The notes beneath the pieces were generated by a model, which saw only the letters and a list, made by a program, of their open reading frames with translations, was not told the DNA's origin and did not search any database. A DNA stretch of 38,416 nucleotides, taken from IMG/VR virus record IMGVR_UViG_3300027963_000144, positions 1 through 38,416 of that record; one strand, written 5' to 3'. The first letter of the stretch is position 1; each line of letters begins with the position of its first letter. Below are positions 8,783-18,118 of this stretch, piece by piece. A program made the translations under genes and the position numbers. The DNA comes from a virus.

Positions 8783-11700
8783 ATGTCTGAAAACCTGTTT
8801 AAAAATTCGCAGTGTCCGATTGAGCCCGTCCCAAAGGCGGATTTCGATTTTGTTAATGACGTCTGCACAGTGCCGAAAGCTCCGCCGCCTATTTATGGTT
8901 GCACAGCGCCGATCGTGCCACGTGAGCCGTTTACAGAAGTCGGCCCGTTCTGCCCAGAGTTCTCTACGGTATCGACTCTTGCCGTCGCTTACGGCGGCGA
9001 CACAGATTCTGGCTGTATCACCGCGCCAGTAATCAAGTTCAGCGTTGAAAAAACAGATGTCGATCCGTGTAAATACGATCTGGCGCTCGACCTTGCCATT
9101 CCAATCCCGAAGCCGCCCTGCACAACAATCACAGGTGGCAACTTCAACCTAGAAGTTGGATATCAGGATTGTATTACGGCAACAAACACAATTTCTGTCA
9201 CAAAAATTCTCACACCCGGAGACTGCAATACAGCAGACCAGTGCGAGTTTGTATTAGATCTAGATCTACGTATCCCGATTCCAAAACCAGTATGCCCGCA
9301 GATTTATGTCAATACGTTTAGTGTGAACTCTGGGTATTACAACGATACCTGCATGGTCGGCAAGCGAAACACGTTCACAATTACGCCGGCCACTGTTGTA
9401 GGCGATTGTGATACTGCAGATCAGTGCGCATTTGCGCTCGACGTAGAAATTGCCGTGCCGCTGCCGCGCCCCCCGTGCCCGCAAATCAACCTCAAAACAT
9501 TTGACGTCGCTACTGGGTTCGATACTGACTCCGCGGGCGACTCGTGCTTAGCCGGCAAAAGCAATTTTTTCTTAATCACGCCAAAGACTATTTCAAGCGA
9601 CGGCTGCAACGTTCCCGACAGCTGCTCGTTTGATCTAGAGGTTGGAATCGCAATCCCGATCCCGCGTACGCCTTGTCCAATTATTAACCGTAAAACGTTT
9701 GAAGTTAACTCCGGGTTTTCCGGTGATGCGTTTACTGGCGCGCTTGATTGTTTGAGCAGCAAAAGTAACTTTTTTGAAGTTACGCCGCGAGTCATCCCGG
9801 GCAACTGTAATACGGCAGATCAGTGCGAATTTGATATCGACTTGTCAATTGTCGTGCCAATCCCATTGCCGCCGTGCCCGATCATTAACACTTTCCCGTT
9901 TGTCGTAACAAGCGGCTACACGGGCTATAGCGATCAAAGCTATAACGATCAGAGTTGCCACACGGCTAACACCAAATTTGAAGTCACAACGAAGCACGTT
10001 CTGCCGACAAATTGCAACGACCCCGGCCAGTGCGAGTTCAATTTTGATTTACAACTTGACGTTCCAATTCCTCGCACTCCTTGCCCGATTATTACCGCGC
10101 GTAATTTTTCGGTCACCGTTGGATACAACGATACAGGATACGACGGTGTCGCTTGCCACACGACAAATAACACTTTTTTAATTACACCAGACCACACTAC
10201 GCCGACTAACTGTAATGATCCGGGGCAGTGCGAGTTTAATGTAGATCTGGTGCTTGATATCCCGATCCCGCGGCCGCCGTGCCCAACCATAAACGTTTCG
10301 GCGTTTAATGTATCAACGGTGTTGCTCGACCCAAATAACACAAACAACCACGTCAGCCCCACCATATCAGTCAACGCTATCGCCGATCGGCTTGCGATTT
10401 CAAATGCGCAACAAAGCGTTGGTATGATCGTACAAACGACTACGCCGCCAAAGTTATGGCGGCTGCGCAGCAAATTTCCTAACGGCACAGCTGACGACAC
10501 AATATTCTGGGACGAAATCACCTCTACCGACTGTTGTCGTTTTGATTTAGAAGTTGCTGATATAGCAGCGCGGCGCGCAATTCCACAAATATCGCGGTTT
10601 GTCGGAATGCGCGTGAAAACACTCAATCCAGCAAAGCGCTGGCAACTGCTTGTAAATTTCGCTGATGGTATCGCAGATGACACGCCGTACTGGGAAGAAG
10701 TGCAATGCGATACGAGCACGTTCACAATTACAGCAGCGCCAGTAGCCCCGGTTGATTGCAATGACCCGGGCGAGTGTAATTTTGACGTCGCTATGGTCTT
10801 GAGCATTCCGATCCCGGTGCCGCCGTGCCCGATCATTAACACAAGATCGTTTGAGGTCACGACAAGTTTTGCAAACGACCCTGTCGACGAAACGTGCCTC
10901 AATGATAAATACAATCGTTTTGATATCACGCCGACGACTATCCCCGGCGACTGTGATACCCCAAGTACGTGTCAGTACGACTTCGACGTGGCTGTGCTTG
11001 TGCCAATTCCGCGCACACCCTGCCCATTAATCAACACGAAAAATTTTGTCGTCACAACAGGTTTCGCAGACGACACTTGTTTCAATAACGCGAAGAACCT
11101 ATTCAGTATTGAGCCAAAGCACACTTTGCCCGTCGACTGCAATGATCCCGGACAATGCGAATTTGATGTTGCCTTAGAGGTAGCAATACCGATCCCGCGT
11201 ACACCCTGTCCCGACATTCGCGTCAAAGAGTTTAACGTCTCAAGCGGCTACGCAGGTAGCACGTGTGTAGCCGGCAAGCGTAACAAACTTGAAATCAAAC
11301 CAGATCACACTCCGCCTGTCGACTGCAACGATCCCGGTCAATGCGCTTTCGACGTTGTACTCGACATTGTTGTGCCGATTCCAAAGCCGCCATGTCCGAC
11401 TATTCGTCGGCGCAAATTCACGCAGCAGGTGCAATGGGCTGCGGAAGATTGCCCGCTGCCAGAAAGCACGTTTGTCATTGAGAGCGATCCAGTGCCGCGC
11501 GACGGCTGCACTACGCCGGATAACTGCAACTTCAACATCGACCTTGAACTTGTAATCCCGATCCCGATACCGCCGTGCCCGGAAATTAATGTCACAACAT
11601 TTGGTGTTATTGCCGGGTATGAGGATTCAACCTGCGTTACTCAAAACTCAAACGTTTTCACCATCACGCCAAAGCTTATACCGAACGACTGCGGGCCGCC

Positions 11701-14356
11701 GACGTGTTCGTTTGATGTAGAGCTTCAGGTCGTTGTGCCGATCCCGAGTCCGCCGTGTATCGAGATCAATAAGAAATCGTTTACCACAAGCGTCGGTTAT
11801 GTAGGCACTAGTTGCGTTACGGGTAAAACAAACAAACTAGAAATCAAGAAAACAATCGCGACCTCTCACGATTGCAACGTGCCAAAAGAAACATGCTCAT
11901 TCGATATCGAACTCGAAATTGTTGTGCCGCTCCCGGTGCCGCCGTGTCCGTCTATCGCGGGACAGCTTAACGCGCAGAATAGTTTTGTTGCTGCCAATCA
12001 GATTTCAAGCGTTAACACAAACAGCTACATAAATATCACGTCGTATCCCGCTACGCCAACGTGTTCAAGCCCCGGGCAGTGCGGTTTTTTCTTTGACTTG
12101 TTTATCGATATTCCAATCCCGATCATTGAGTGCGTTAGTATTGATTTTACTAGTAGGCAATTTGACACGCGGGCTGGCTATAACGATTTAATTTTTGAAA
12201 TTAGACCCGTTCACATCACAAATACGGGAGGTGAACCGCAGTGTCGCTTTGAAGTCGATTTTGATTTGCGCCTCAATATTATTCCACCTGTTTGCACGCC
12301 GACAGTGTTTGGGCCTGTGAACATTCAAAGGCTGCCGACCGGCTCAGTGCCATACGGTTATTTTGATACAAGCGGCTCATACTACAACGCCGAGCAGGGC
12401 TCGTGCATTACTGTTGCTAATCTGAATATTGCAATTCCGGTGCCGTGCGAACTCCAAATCAAAAAAGTAACAGGAAGTATTACAGCTGGCGTAAATAAAA
12501 CCGACTCGGCTGAATTGATAATTTGGCAAGAGTCAGAGTGTTTATGGCGTATTCAACCAGACTTTAAAGTCAAAGCCGTAAAAGAATGCCCGGTTTGGAA
12601 AGAAACCGAAGTAAATATCGTACCGAAACCGCGGACAAGTAGCATTGCCGCAGACGGATCATATTTACCGCTATACGCAGAAGACACGACGTTAAAAGTA
12701 GAAAAACAAACTACGTCGCAACAATATGACTGCGAATACAAATTAACGCTCGACGTTAAACAAACCGCGCTGTATGGCACAGAAGGCAGCGTCTCCGACA
12801 GGAGACTTGGTGGAACAGATCTCGGCAAAACATACACAAAAATTGAAAACGGCGATATTTATGTTGATGTCGTACTGAAAGTTACAGATTGTCCGAGCAG
12901 CTCCGGTAGCGGCGGCGGTGGAACACCCGGCGCGGACGGTGCCCGCGGGCCGTCTGGGCCAGCAGGTAAAGACGGCAAAGACGGCAAAGACGGTAAAGAT
13001 AGCACTGTAAGCGGACCAACTGGCGCAACGGGCCTTCAAGGTTTTCCGGGTCAAAACGGCGGGCCGGGACCGCAAGGATCGCAAGGTCCGCAGGGTGAGC
13101 AAGGCATTCAAGGCCGCCAAGGCGATAGAGGCGCCACAGGACAACCGGGCGCGCAAGGGCCACAAGGACCACAAGGCGAAATGGGTCCAACGGGTTGTAT
13201 TGGCATCACCGGCATGACGGGCGTGTCTGGCGTGTCTGGTGTGTCTGGTGTAACTGGCGCAACCGGAGTTACAGGCGCAACAGGTGCTGTAGGCGTAGCT
13301 GGCGCTACGGGTGCATCAGGCCCGAGTGGCCCAAGTGGCCCGCGTGGAAACGCCGGGCCGGCAGGCTCCGCAGGCGCTACAGGTGCTACGGGGCCGTCAG
13401 GCGTCGCAGGACCGTTAGGCCCATCAGGACCACAAGGCGATACAGGACCAACCGGCGCAAGCGGTATTCAAGGTATATCAGGAGTTAAAGGCGTAACAGG
13501 TCTGCGCGGCCCATCTGGCGCAAGTGGCGCTACCGGCCCCACTGGAGCAACAGGCGCAACGGGTGCGCAGGGTTTAACTGGTCCGCGCGGTATTACAGGC
13601 GTAACTGGCGCCACGGGCGCGACTGGTGTTACTGGGCCGTCTGGCGCTGTAGGCGCAACTGGCGCAAGCGGGCTACTAGGCGCTAGCGGCCCTGCCGGCC
13701 CATCAGGCCCGCAAGGCATAACAGGCGCAACTGGCGCCACCGGTGTGGCTGGCCCATCTGGCGCGCGTGGCGCATCAGGGCCCGTTGGCGATAAAGGCGC
13801 AACTGGCGCCACAGGATTTAGCGGCGCAGTTGGCCCAACCGGTAGCACGGGTGTTCAAGGACAAACGGGTGCAACTGGTGCAACAGGTCTGCAAGGAGCA
13901 ACCGGCGTCACGGGCGCGGTGGGGTTGCAGGGATCACGTGGTGTAACCGGCGCGACTGGCGTTATAGGCTTAACGGGCGGCACAGGCGCTACAGGTGCCA
14001 AGGGTGCAACGGGAGCAACGGGTGTTGCAGGGGCTTCCGGGCTCATCGGCGCAACTGGTCCATGCGGACTCAATGGCATTAACGGCGTTAACGGCGCTAC
14101 CGGAGCAACGGGACCAAAAGCAAACCTTAGCGGCGGCGCTATTACATCAACGCCGGCTGTTCTTAGCGGCAACATTAACGCGGCAAACGACACGCTTTCA
14201 GCGGCGATCAACGTTAATCTCTCGTTGCTTGCAACAAACGAAGAGTTTCAGGCTGCGTTTATTACAAAGTTCATTGAGATCCTTGGCCGCAATACGGCGC
14301 AGTCGCAGGCGTACAGAGCCAGCTTAACGCCCATCCTGCGAGAAATGTTAGGATAA
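8783..14356 (+). CDS. Giant cysteine-rich repeat and collagen-like fibre protein
   Basis: A 1857-residue protein with three regions. Residues about 60-1170 hold roughly 15 tandem units of about 65-70 residues. Each has a strand ending in a (T/S)GY-type turn, a cysteine followed by K-x-N, an I-T-P strand, D-C-N-x-x-x-Q-C-x-F-D, and a P-I-P-x-P-P-C-P linker. Between units 7 and 8 sit two copies of a small domain (residues about 533-582 and 593-642) of the x-R-x-A-I ... V-G-M-x-V-x-T ... A-D-D-T-x-x-W-x-E type. Residues 1380-1779 are Gly-X-Y collagen-like with short breaks; a C-terminal helical segment of about 75 residues may trimerise. No signal peptide. The layout suits a long receptor-binding whisker or fibre. 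The reading frame is continuous. Confidence 0.75.
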   Translation: MSENLFKNSQCPIEPVPKADFDFVNDVCTVPKAPPPIYGCTAPIVPREPFTEVGPFCPEFSTVSTLAVAYGGDTDSGCITAPVIKFSVEKTDVDPCKYDLALDLAIPIPKPPCTTITGGNFNLEVGYQDCITATNTISVTKILTPGDCNTADQCEFVLDLDLRIPIPKPVCPQIYVNTFSVNSGYYNDTCMVGKRNTFTITPATVVGDCDTADQCAFALDVEIAVPLPRPPCPQINLKTFDVATGFDTDSAGDSCLAGKSNFFLITPKTISSDGCNVPDSCSFDLEVGIAIPIPRTPCPIINRKTFEVNSGFSGDAFTGALDCLSSKSNFFEVTPRVIPGNCNTADQCEFDIDLSIVVPIPLPPCPIINTFPFVVTSGYTGYSDQSYNDQSCHTANTKFEVTTKHVLPTNCNDPGQCEFNFDLQLDVPIPRTPCPIITARNFSVTVGYNDTGYDGVACHTTNNTFLITPDHTTPTNCNDPGQCEFNVDLVLDIPIPRPPCPTINVSAFNVSTVLLDPNNTNNHVSPTISVNAIADRLAISNAQQSVGMIVQTTTPPKLWRLRSKFPNGTADDTIFWDEITSTDCCRFDLEVADIAARRAIPQISRFVGMRVKTLNPAKRWQLLVNFADGIADDTPYWEEVQCDTSTFTITAAPVAPVDCNDPGECNFDVAMVLSIPIPVPPCPIINTRSFEVTTSFANDPVDETCLNDKYNRFDITPTTIPGDCDTPSTCQYDFDVAVLVPIPRTPCPLINTKNFVVTTGFADDTCFNNAKNLFSIEPKHTLPVDCNDPGQCEFDVALEVAIPIPRTPCPDIRVKEFNVSSGYAGSTCVAGKRNKLEIKPDHTPPVDCNDPGQCAFDVVLDIVVPIPKPPCPTIRRRKFTQQVQWAAEDCPLPESTFVIESDPVPRDGCTTPDNCNFNIDLELVIPIPIPPCPEINVTTFGVIAGYEDSTCVTQNSNVFTITPKLIPNDCGPPTCSFDVELQVVVPIPSPPCIEINKKSFTTSVGYVGTSCVTGKTNKLEIKKTIATSHDCNVPKETCSFDIELEIVVPLPVPPCPSIAGQLNAQNSFVAANQISSVNTNSYINITSYPATPTCSSPGQCGFFFDLFIDIPIPIIECVSIDFTSRQFDTRAGYNDLIFEIRPVHITNTGGEPQCRFEVDFDLRLNIIPPVCTPTVFGPVNIQRLPTGSVPYGYFDTSGSYYNAEQGSCITVANLNIAIPVPCELQIKKVTGSITAGVNKTDSAELIIWQESECLWRIQPDFKVKAVKECPVWKETEVNIVPKPRTSSIAADGSYLPLYAEDTTLKVEKQTTSQQYDCEYKLTLDVKQTALYGTEGSVSDRRLGGTDLGKTYTKIENGDIYVDVVLKVTDCPSSSGSGGGGTPGADGARGPSGPAGKDGKDGKDGKDSTVSGPTGATGLQGFPGQNGGPGPQGSQGPQGEQGIQGRQGDRGATGQPGAQGPQGPQGEMGPTGCIGITGMTGVSGVSGVSGVTGATGVTGATGAVGVAGATGASGPSGPSGPRGNAGPAGSAGATGATGPSGVAGPLGPSGPQGDTGPTGASGIQGISGVKGVTGLRGPSGASGATGPTGATGATGAQGLTGPRGITGVTGATGATGVTGPSGAVGATGASGLLGASGPAGPSGPQGITGATGATGVAGPSGARGASGPVGDKGATGATGFSGAVGPTGSTGVQGQTGATGATGLQGATGVTGAVGLQGSRGVTGATGVIGLTGGTGATGAKGATGATGVAGASGLIGATGPCGLNGINGVNGATGATGPKANLSGGAITSTPAVLSGNINAANDTLSAAINVNLSLLATNEEFQAAFITKFIEILGRNTAQSQAYRASLTPILREMLG
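8969..12297 (+). repeat. Tandem protein-coding repeats, about 15 cysteine-rich units
   Basis: Units of roughly 190-230 bases encode a repeated pattern with about four cysteines each and a P-I-P-x-P-P-C-P linker. Units have diverged at DNA level but keep the cysteines and the proline linker; the last two or three are degenerate. One block (about 10310-10715) is interrupted by the duplicated small domain. Confidence 0.8.
12920..14119 (+). repeat. Collagen-like Gly-X-Y coding repeat 1
   Basis: About 400 codons of Gly-X-Y triplets, rich in GAT, GPS, GPT and GVT, with a G-K-D run near the start (three K-D-G steps) and a few interruptions. Triplets of this kind form trimeric collagen helices in phage fibres. 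The antisense strand is also open over long stretches purely because of this composition. Confidence 0.9.
13556..13599 (+). repeat. 44-base exact repeat shared by the two collagen genes (copy 1)
   Basis: Bases 13556-13599 are identical to 14685-14728 in the second collagen-like gene, encoding the shared residues [14 protein letters not shown]. Flanking triplets differ in sequence and codon choice, so exact identity over 44 bases points to recent exchange rather than composition alone. Confidence 0.8.
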
Positions 14357-14360
14357 AACA

Positions 14361-15665
14361 ATGGAAACTAACAACGAATTGCCTGAGCCCACGCCGCCCA
14401 TCGTATATGAAACATACGACGGCCCACGTATGCAAGTGGCTGGCGGCTGCAACAGTAGTCCGCCCGGACCGCCCGGGCCGCAAGGTAGTCCCGGACCAGC
14501 AGGGCCGGCTGGACCAGCCGGCCCACGCGGCCAGCAAGGCTTGCAAGGACAGCAGGGTACAAGAGGCCTTACTGGTAACACCGGTAACGCGGGCCCAGTC
14601 GGTCCTTCAGGGCCGCAAGGCAATGAAGGACCGCAAGGCGACACCGGCGATCCCGGGCCGCAGGGCGAGACAGGTGTAACCGGTGCAACGGGTGCGCAGG
14701 GTTTAACTGGTCCGCGCGGTATTACAGGTGCAACTGGCGTTACGGGAACAACCGGACCAAAAGGCGCTAGCGGCCCAACCGGACCAAAAGGCCCTACAGG
14801 TGCGACCGGCGCTACCGGCGCCACCGGGATAAAAGGCGCTACGGGACCCAAGGGCCCCACAGGGGCTAAAGGGCCCACTGGGCCGTCTGGACCAACTGGG
14901 CCAACCGGTATTGGCGTAACCGGCGCAACGGGCCCTACAGGCGCTACAGGGGCGTCTGGCATCAAAGGCGCCACAGGGACAACTGGTGTAAAAGGCCCGA
15001 CAGGCGTTACAGGCGCGACGGGTATCCAAGGTAAAACTGGCGCATCTGGTCCCGCTGGCCCCGCCGGAGCTACGGGTCAACGCGGCTTACAGGGTATACG
15101 CGGCGAAATAGGTCCGCAGGGACTCGCCGGTCCGCAGGGTTCTGCCGGCGCGCAAGGCCCGCAAGGCGCGGTAGGGCAATCTGGCCCCAAAGGTGTAAAG
15201 GGGACTAAAGGCGATACAGGTAGTACGGGCGTCAAAGGAGCAACCGGAGTAAAGGGCAGTACGGGCGTTACAGGCTCTACGGGCGTCGCGGGAGCTACAG
15301 GCGCTACAGGTGTAGCGGGCGCCACGGGCCCTTGCGGCACAGATGGCGCGCCGGGTGTTAACGGCGCCGCAGGCCCAACAGGTCCCAGTGGACCTTTGGG
15401 CCCAGTCGGTCCAACAGGCGCCACAGGCGTAGCAGGGCCTTCTGGCCCAGCCGGTGTAGGGCATACCGGACTGTCAGGACCGGCGGGGCCAACTGGCGTA
15501 AAAGGCGCTACGGGCATAACAGGTCCAACAGGCGCAACCGGGCCATACGGCGTGCGCGGGGCGACCGGCGCTACCGGACCGGGACTAACAATTGATGACA
15601 TAATTGCCGCGGTGCAAACAAACGCCGCTCTTCGCGCTGCGATAAAAAATGCGGCAACGTCTTGA
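14361..15665 (+). CDS. Collagen-like fibre protein
   Basis: A 434-residue protein starting 4 bases after the giant fibre gene. The N-terminal 35 residues are acidic and Pro-rich with one cysteine near the start of the helix; residues about 36-407 are Gly-X-Y triplets (starting GPPGPQG, with many GPTGATG-type steps, Lys-rich G-x-K triplets and few interruptions); the final 27 residues ([20 protein letters not shown]) form an amphipathic helix that may cap or trimerise the stalk. It shares an exact 44-base segment with the upstream gene. Likely a trimeric fibre or capsid/tail decoration. No enzymatic motif. It probably works with the giant fibre, but direct interaction is an inference. Confidence 0.78.
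   Translation: METNNELPEPTPPIVYETYDGPRMQVAGGCNSSPPGPPGPQGSPGPAGPAGPAGPRGQQGLQGQQGTRGLTGNTGNAGPVGPSGPQGNEGPQGDTGDPGPQGETGVTGATGAQGLTGPRGITGATGVTGTTGPKGASGPTGPKGPTGATGATGATGIKGATGPKGPTGAKGPTGPSGPTGPTGIGVTGATGPTGATGASGIKGATGTTGVKGPTGVTGATGIQGKTGASGPAGPAGATGQRGLQGIRGEIGPQGLAGPQGSAGAQGPQGAVGQSGPKGVKGTKGDTGSTGVKGATGVKGSTGVTGSTGVAGATGATGVAGATGPCGTDGAPGVNGAAGPTGPSGPLGPVGPTGATGVAGPSGPAGVGHTGLSGPAGPTGVKGATGITGPTGATGPYGVRGATGATGPGLTIDDIIAAVQTNAALRAAIKNAATS
14466..15584 (+). repeat. Collagen-like Gly-X-Y coding repeat 2
   Basis: About 372 codons of Gly-X-Y triplets. Compared with the first collagen block it is richer in Gly-Pro-Lys and Gly-x-Lys triplets and opens with proline-rich triplets. Confidence 0.88.
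14685..14728 (+). repeat. 44-base exact repeat shared by the two collagen genes (copy 2)
   Basis: Identical to 13556-13599. The bases on either side differ (C versus T before, C versus T after), which sets the ends of the shared block. Confidence 0.8.
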
Positions 15666-15716
15666 ATGCACGCTACACTATCGCTGTCACCCGTTACCCC
15701 CTAGCGCAGAGTAAAC

Positions 15717-16085
15717 ATGACGCAAAAAATTACGCGCATGATATCAATAAGCCGGGACAACATTTTGCACATGACGGCAGAACCGGCGTTCTTTGAGACA
15801 AACCCGGGGCTTTTAGAACTTAAGCCGCAACTTGATGACTGCCGTACTGCGTTTGATGTATCCGCGCGAAAAGCCGGCTGCCGTTGTCGCGCAGACACTC
15901 AACTCCTTGTAGGGTGCGTATCGGCTTTCCTTGAGTTGCTTGAAAACGCGCGCCAGACTAATCCAGAAATCGTGCAACAGTTCATTCGTTACGTAGCAAA
16001 GACAGATCAGATTGATACGACGGGTGTTACAATACATTACGTGCGGCCGGGCTCCACTGATGTCACCCGGTATTCATTCCCGTAA
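15717..16085 (+). CDS. Small cysteine-containing hypothetical protein
   Basis: A 122-residue protein of unknown family. ATG 15717 lies 51 bases after the collagen gene; a later ATG at 15738 is possible. The sequence has a central cysteine group (CRTAFDVSARKAGCRCRADTQLLVGC is the region, with four cysteines at residues about 43-68), then a helical segment (AFLELLENARQTNPEIVQQFIRYV) and a beta-rich end. The next two genes are also small and cysteine-bearing, with close spacing, suggesting one functional set. The cysteines could bind metal, but no known zinc-finger spacing is matched. Function not assigned. Confidence 0.5.
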   Translation: MTQKITRMISISRDNILHMTAEPAFFETNPGLLELKPQLDDCRTAFDVSARKAGCRCRADTQLLVGCVSAFLELLENARQTNPEIVQQFIRYVAKTDQIDTTGVTIHYVRPGSTDVTRYSFP

Positions 16086-16108
16086 GCGTTCATCAGATAG
16101 AGGTTGTC

Positions 16109-16618
16109 ATGTCAGATTGCTGCACGCCAAACCCGAGTGACGAAATCAAAGTCCCAGACACACTCGGACTGGATTTCTATTCGCCGCAGATTGAGCCTAT
16201 GGCGCTCACAAACAGCGATCGCCGCATCAAACTGACGTGGCAAGTAAGCCGATATAACTACCACGCGACAGACGGGATTCGTGTACGCATCACAGCAAGC
16301 AACGCTTATTTGATGCCCGACAAAATCTTCGCGTATCTCCTGTTACCGCTCAAGCCGGGCGCGGCTGAACCAGTCGGCGCATTTGACCACGTCTGCTCAC
16401 CGACTGATCTGGAAGAATATCCCGAAGATGATCCCATTCCAGAAGCGCGTCCCGAGTGGTTCAGGCTCAGCTATGTTGACGTCTTGCTGCGCTCGCGCGC
16501 CGAAGTTGAAGCGTTTATCAAAGACGTGGCTGAAGATGTGCAGCGCTTGAAAGCCACATTGGATTTGGCTGACACGTTGTTACCGGGCGGCGAGCTGTGG
16601 ATTGGCGACGCGCCGTAA
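16109..16618 (+). CDS. Hypothetical phage protein, possibly structural
   Basis: A 169-residue protein starting at ATG 16109 after a GAGG-type site. It opens with a CC pair (SDCCTPNPSDE), then a beta-rich central part (IKLTWQVSRYNYHATDGIRVRITAS), an acidic linker around residues 95-115 (DLEEYPEDDPIPEARPEWFRLSYVDVLL contains it) and a C-terminal helix (RAEVEAFIKDVAEDVQRL) that could form a coiled coil. The P-E-W-F-R ... D-V-L-x-R-S segment resembles a pattern I have seen in small hypothetical proteins of large phages. The stop is followed by GGAGG for the next gene, so the two are coupled. No firm function. Confidence 0.5.
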   Translation: MSDCCTPNPSDEIKVPDTLGLDFYSPQIEPMALTNSDRRIKLTWQVSRYNYHATDGIRVRITASNAYLMPDKIFAYLLLPLKPGAAEPVGAFDHVCSPTDLEEYPEDDPIPEARPEWFRLSYVDVLLRSRAEVEAFIKDVAEDVQRLKATLDLADTLLPGGELWIGDAP

Positions 16619-16627
16619 GGAGGCACT

Positions 16628-16927
16628 ATGGTAGAGCTAGTTGTTATTGAAGACAGCACTATCTTGTCGATGCTTCACGACGCCAAGTTTGCAGACATAC
16701 CGTGCCTGATGAATAAGCGTGATATCTTTAACACAGCCCGCGGCGGCTGCGGAACTTGCGCGCGTAAACAGCAAGAACGCCAGCGCACCGAAATGGCCAA
16801 GATCAAATCATGCCTCGCGGGCATGAGCAGCCAAAAAAAGGCTGACCTCAAGCAACTCATCGGCGCCGAGAAGGTGCGGATCGTTTACGTCAACGCCAGC
16901 AACAAAGTTGTGCAGTTGACCTTCTAA
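16628..16927 (+). CDS. Small Cys-motif hypothetical protein
   Basis: A 99-residue protein with AAGGAGG 5-11 bases before ATG 16628, the best ribosome binding site in the region. Residues 39-48 read GGCGTCARK, a C-x-x-C pair followed by a basic, helical stretch (KQQERQRTEMAKIKSCLAGM) with one more cysteine, then a beta-rich C-terminus. A single C-x-x-C with a third cysteine is too little for a classical zinc finger but could bind metal in a dimer. It closes the three-gene group 15717-16927 and is followed by a hairpin-rich gap. Unknown function. Confidence 0.5.
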   Translation: MVELVVIEDSTILSMLHDAKFADIPCLMNKRDIFNTARGGCGTCARKQQERQRTEMAKIKSCLAGMSSQKKADLKQLIGAEKVRIVYVNASNKVVQLTF

Positions 16928-16929
16928 TT

Positions 16930-17034
16930 TTCCAGTTTCGAATCTGGAACGCTGCTAAATTTCCCGCAAAAACGCGGCATATTAAATAGTCCATATGATT
17001 GTATCAGTGGACTGTCGTCGGCAGAGCCGTCGAC
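16930..17034 (+). promoter_or_regulatory. Hairpin cluster in the 147-base gap before the 17075 gene
   Basis: Three inverted repeats stand in a row. TTCCAG/CTGGAA at 16930-16935 and 16944-16949 has an 8-base loop. AGTCCA/TGGACT at 16988-16993 and 17008-17013 has an inner TGAT/ATCA stem. GTCGtCGGC/GCCGtCGAC at 17014-17022 and 17026-17034 has the loop AGA and one T-T mismatch. A T-run (17046-17052) follows 11 bases after the last stem. They could end the upstream transcript or structure the leader of the next gene; the sequence does not settle which. Confidence 0.5.
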
Positions 17035-17074
17035 CTTGTCGTTCGTTTTTCCGCGTTACAAGGGAGTTAACGCC

Positions 17075-17470
17075 ATGGCTGTTGCCACTGTTTCCGTGTC
17101 TGAGCGAGATATTGCCACCGTCAAGAAAGCGGTAGCGCGACGTCTCGACGGCCAAATCAAGCCGTCGAGCGTGAATATCATCGAGGAGCATGCTATTAGG
17201 TTCTTCGAAGACACGATGGAAGCCACGGCCCGCGTGGCTGACAAGCTTCCCTTCTGGGAGGCTGTCGCGTACCTAAAGGCTGCGGTGCTTAAAAAAACCG
17301 CGGCCAGTAAGCGCGGCCGCATGGCCGTGCTGTATCACGTGTGGCAGGCCGCCATGATGCGCGGCTTCCTTGCGGACGAGGACGGCAACGTCCGGCCGCT
17401 CGACGTGCCAAACGCTGAGCGTTTGGCTCAAGCGCACGCCTACATGGCGTGCTCAGCCAGTCTCTCGTAG
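17075..17470 (+). CDS. Hypothetical helical protein
   Basis: ATG 17075 is chosen because AGGGAG lies 8-13 bases upstream; the frame is open a little earlier but without a site. The 131-residue product is mostly helical: SERDIATVKKAVARRLDGQI, EEHAIRFFEDTMEATARVADKL, and KTAASKRGRMAVLYHVWQAAMM. It has no cysteine motif until the last residues, no signal and no membrane helix. It stands alone between two hairpin-rich gaps, so it may be a separately controlled or abundantly made protein. Its stop codon lies inside a perfect 8-base-pair hairpin (17456-17476). Function unknown. Confidence 0.5.
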   Translation: MAVATVSVSERDIATVKKAVARRLDGQIKPSSVNIIEEHAIRFFEDTMEATARVADKLPFWEAVAYLKAAVLKKTAASKRGRMAVLYHVWQAAMMRGFLADEDGNVRPLDVPNAERLAQAHAYMACSASLS

Positions 17471-17476
17471 ACTGGC
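17456..17476 (+). promoter_or_regulatory. Hairpin spanning the stop codon of the 17075 gene
   Basis: GCCAGTCT (17456-17463) pairs perfectly with AGACTGGC (17469-17476) around the loop CTCGT. The TAG stop (17468-17470) sits on the loop/stem border. No U-run follows, so it is not a classical intrinsic terminator; it could be a 3'-end or processing structure. Confidence 0.6.
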
Positions 17477-17478
17477 AC

Positions 17479-17513
17479 GTCTGCGCCGCTAGCTTTGTAG
17501 CTGGGGCGCAGAC
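17479..17513 (+). promoter_or_regulatory. Second hairpin in the 17471-17643 gap
   Basis: GTCTGCGCC (17479-17487) pairs with GGCGCAGAC (17505-17513), 9 base pairs, GC-rich, with an inner AGCT-ttgt-AGCT stem. It is followed by a loosely T-rich stretch (TTCGTTGTTGTTG), so it could act as a weak terminator. Confidence 0.6.
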
Positions 17514-17525
17514 TTCGTTGTTGTT

Positions 17526-17608
17526 GCTGGCTGCGTAGCCGGGGCACATTTCATCTCTCTGCTATTTACTTAGCGGAGAATGAGTGTGCCCCGGTTAACG
17601 CAGCCAGC
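17526..17608 (+). ncRNA. 83-base near-perfect long hairpin, candidate structured RNA element
   Basis: GCTGGCTGCGT (17526-17536) and CCGGGGCACA (17539-17548) pair with TGTGCCCCGG (17585-17594) and ACGCAGCCAGC (17598-17608), separated only by a small internal loop. Inside, TCTCTGCTA pairs with TAGCGGAGA (one G-U) around a 6-base loop. It does not code for a recognisable protein. It could be a phage small RNA, an RNase III-type processing site, or a terminator. Its right arm is also able to pair with 17614-17618 (CTGGC), giving an alternative small hairpin. Confidence 0.45.
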
Positions 17609-17643
17609 TCAAACTGGCGCAATTTTCCTTAGCTATTGGCAAC

Positions 17644-18117
17644 ATGAGCAAAACAAAACGCAAGATGACGCTCGACAAAGTAGAGCGCCCAAAGCCGGCA
17701 TACGTCATGCCGGAACCGAATGATGACATTGCAGCGTTTGGCTGGGATCTAGGCAAGCTGCGGTATCCGTCCGAAAGCAGCAAAAAGGGCGATGTCTGGC
17801 CCGGAGCGTCAATGTTCGAGTTGCCGTTTTCCAAAGAGCTGCAGCAAGCGTACGGTTTTGATATCACATTCGTGACGCCAAAGTACGTGCAGATCATGCT
17901 CGACAATGATCCCGAAGTCAGAGCCGGCGCGGAGAAAGTCAAAGCGGCGAGATACACACAGACAGCTTTAGACGAGTACAGCAAGACGATTATTAAAGCG
18001 TTTCAAGAGCGTGTCGTGCCCGACATGATTGAGCGGTTCAAAAACGTAGCTGGCCATGTCGCCGGATTCTACGCCGCCCGGTTAGCCCACATCACCAAGT
18101 TTGGAGTAGAGGAATAA
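17644..18117 (+). CDS. Hypothetical protein
   Basis: A 157-residue protein from ATG 17644; no clear ribosome binding site precedes it, and the start lies only 36 bases after the long hairpin, so RNA structure may affect translation. The N-terminus is basic (KTKRKMTLDKVERPKP), followed by a segment with aromatic and acidic residues (DDIAAFGWDLGKLRYPSES), a mixed central part and a helical C-terminal half (AEKVKAARYTQTALDEYSKTIIKAFQERVV). No cysteine, signal peptide or membrane helix. One base separates its stop from the next start, so the two are probably translated together. I do not recognise the family. Confidence 0.55.
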   Translation: MSKTKRKMTLDKVERPKPAYVMPEPNDDIAAFGWDLGKLRYPSESSKKGDVWPGASMFELPFSKELQQAYGFDITFVTPKYVQIMLDNDPEVRAGAEKVKAARYTQTALDEYSKTIIKAFQERVVPDMIERFKNVAGHVAGFYAARLAHITKFGVEE

Positions 18118-18118
18118 C

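Noticed and set aside
8969-12297. Regularly spaced repeats that might look like a CRISPR array
   Set aside because: Units are about 200 bases, lie in one continuous reading frame, and are conserved as protein rather than as identical DNA repeats with spacers; no cas genes are present.
13468-15601. Long open frames on the minus strand rich in Pro-Val-Ala-Pro
   Set aside because: They are the antisense of the Gly-X-Y codons (GGN reads as Pro or Ala on the other strand), have no ribosome binding sites and carry no independent protein signal.
16930-16950. T-arm-like sequence (TTCCAG TTTCGAAT CTGGAA) that suggested a tRNA remnant
   Set aside because: The loop has 8 bases rather than 7, no acceptor, D or anticodon arms can be drawn around it, and it directly follows the stop codon of a gene. 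It is kept only as a hairpin.
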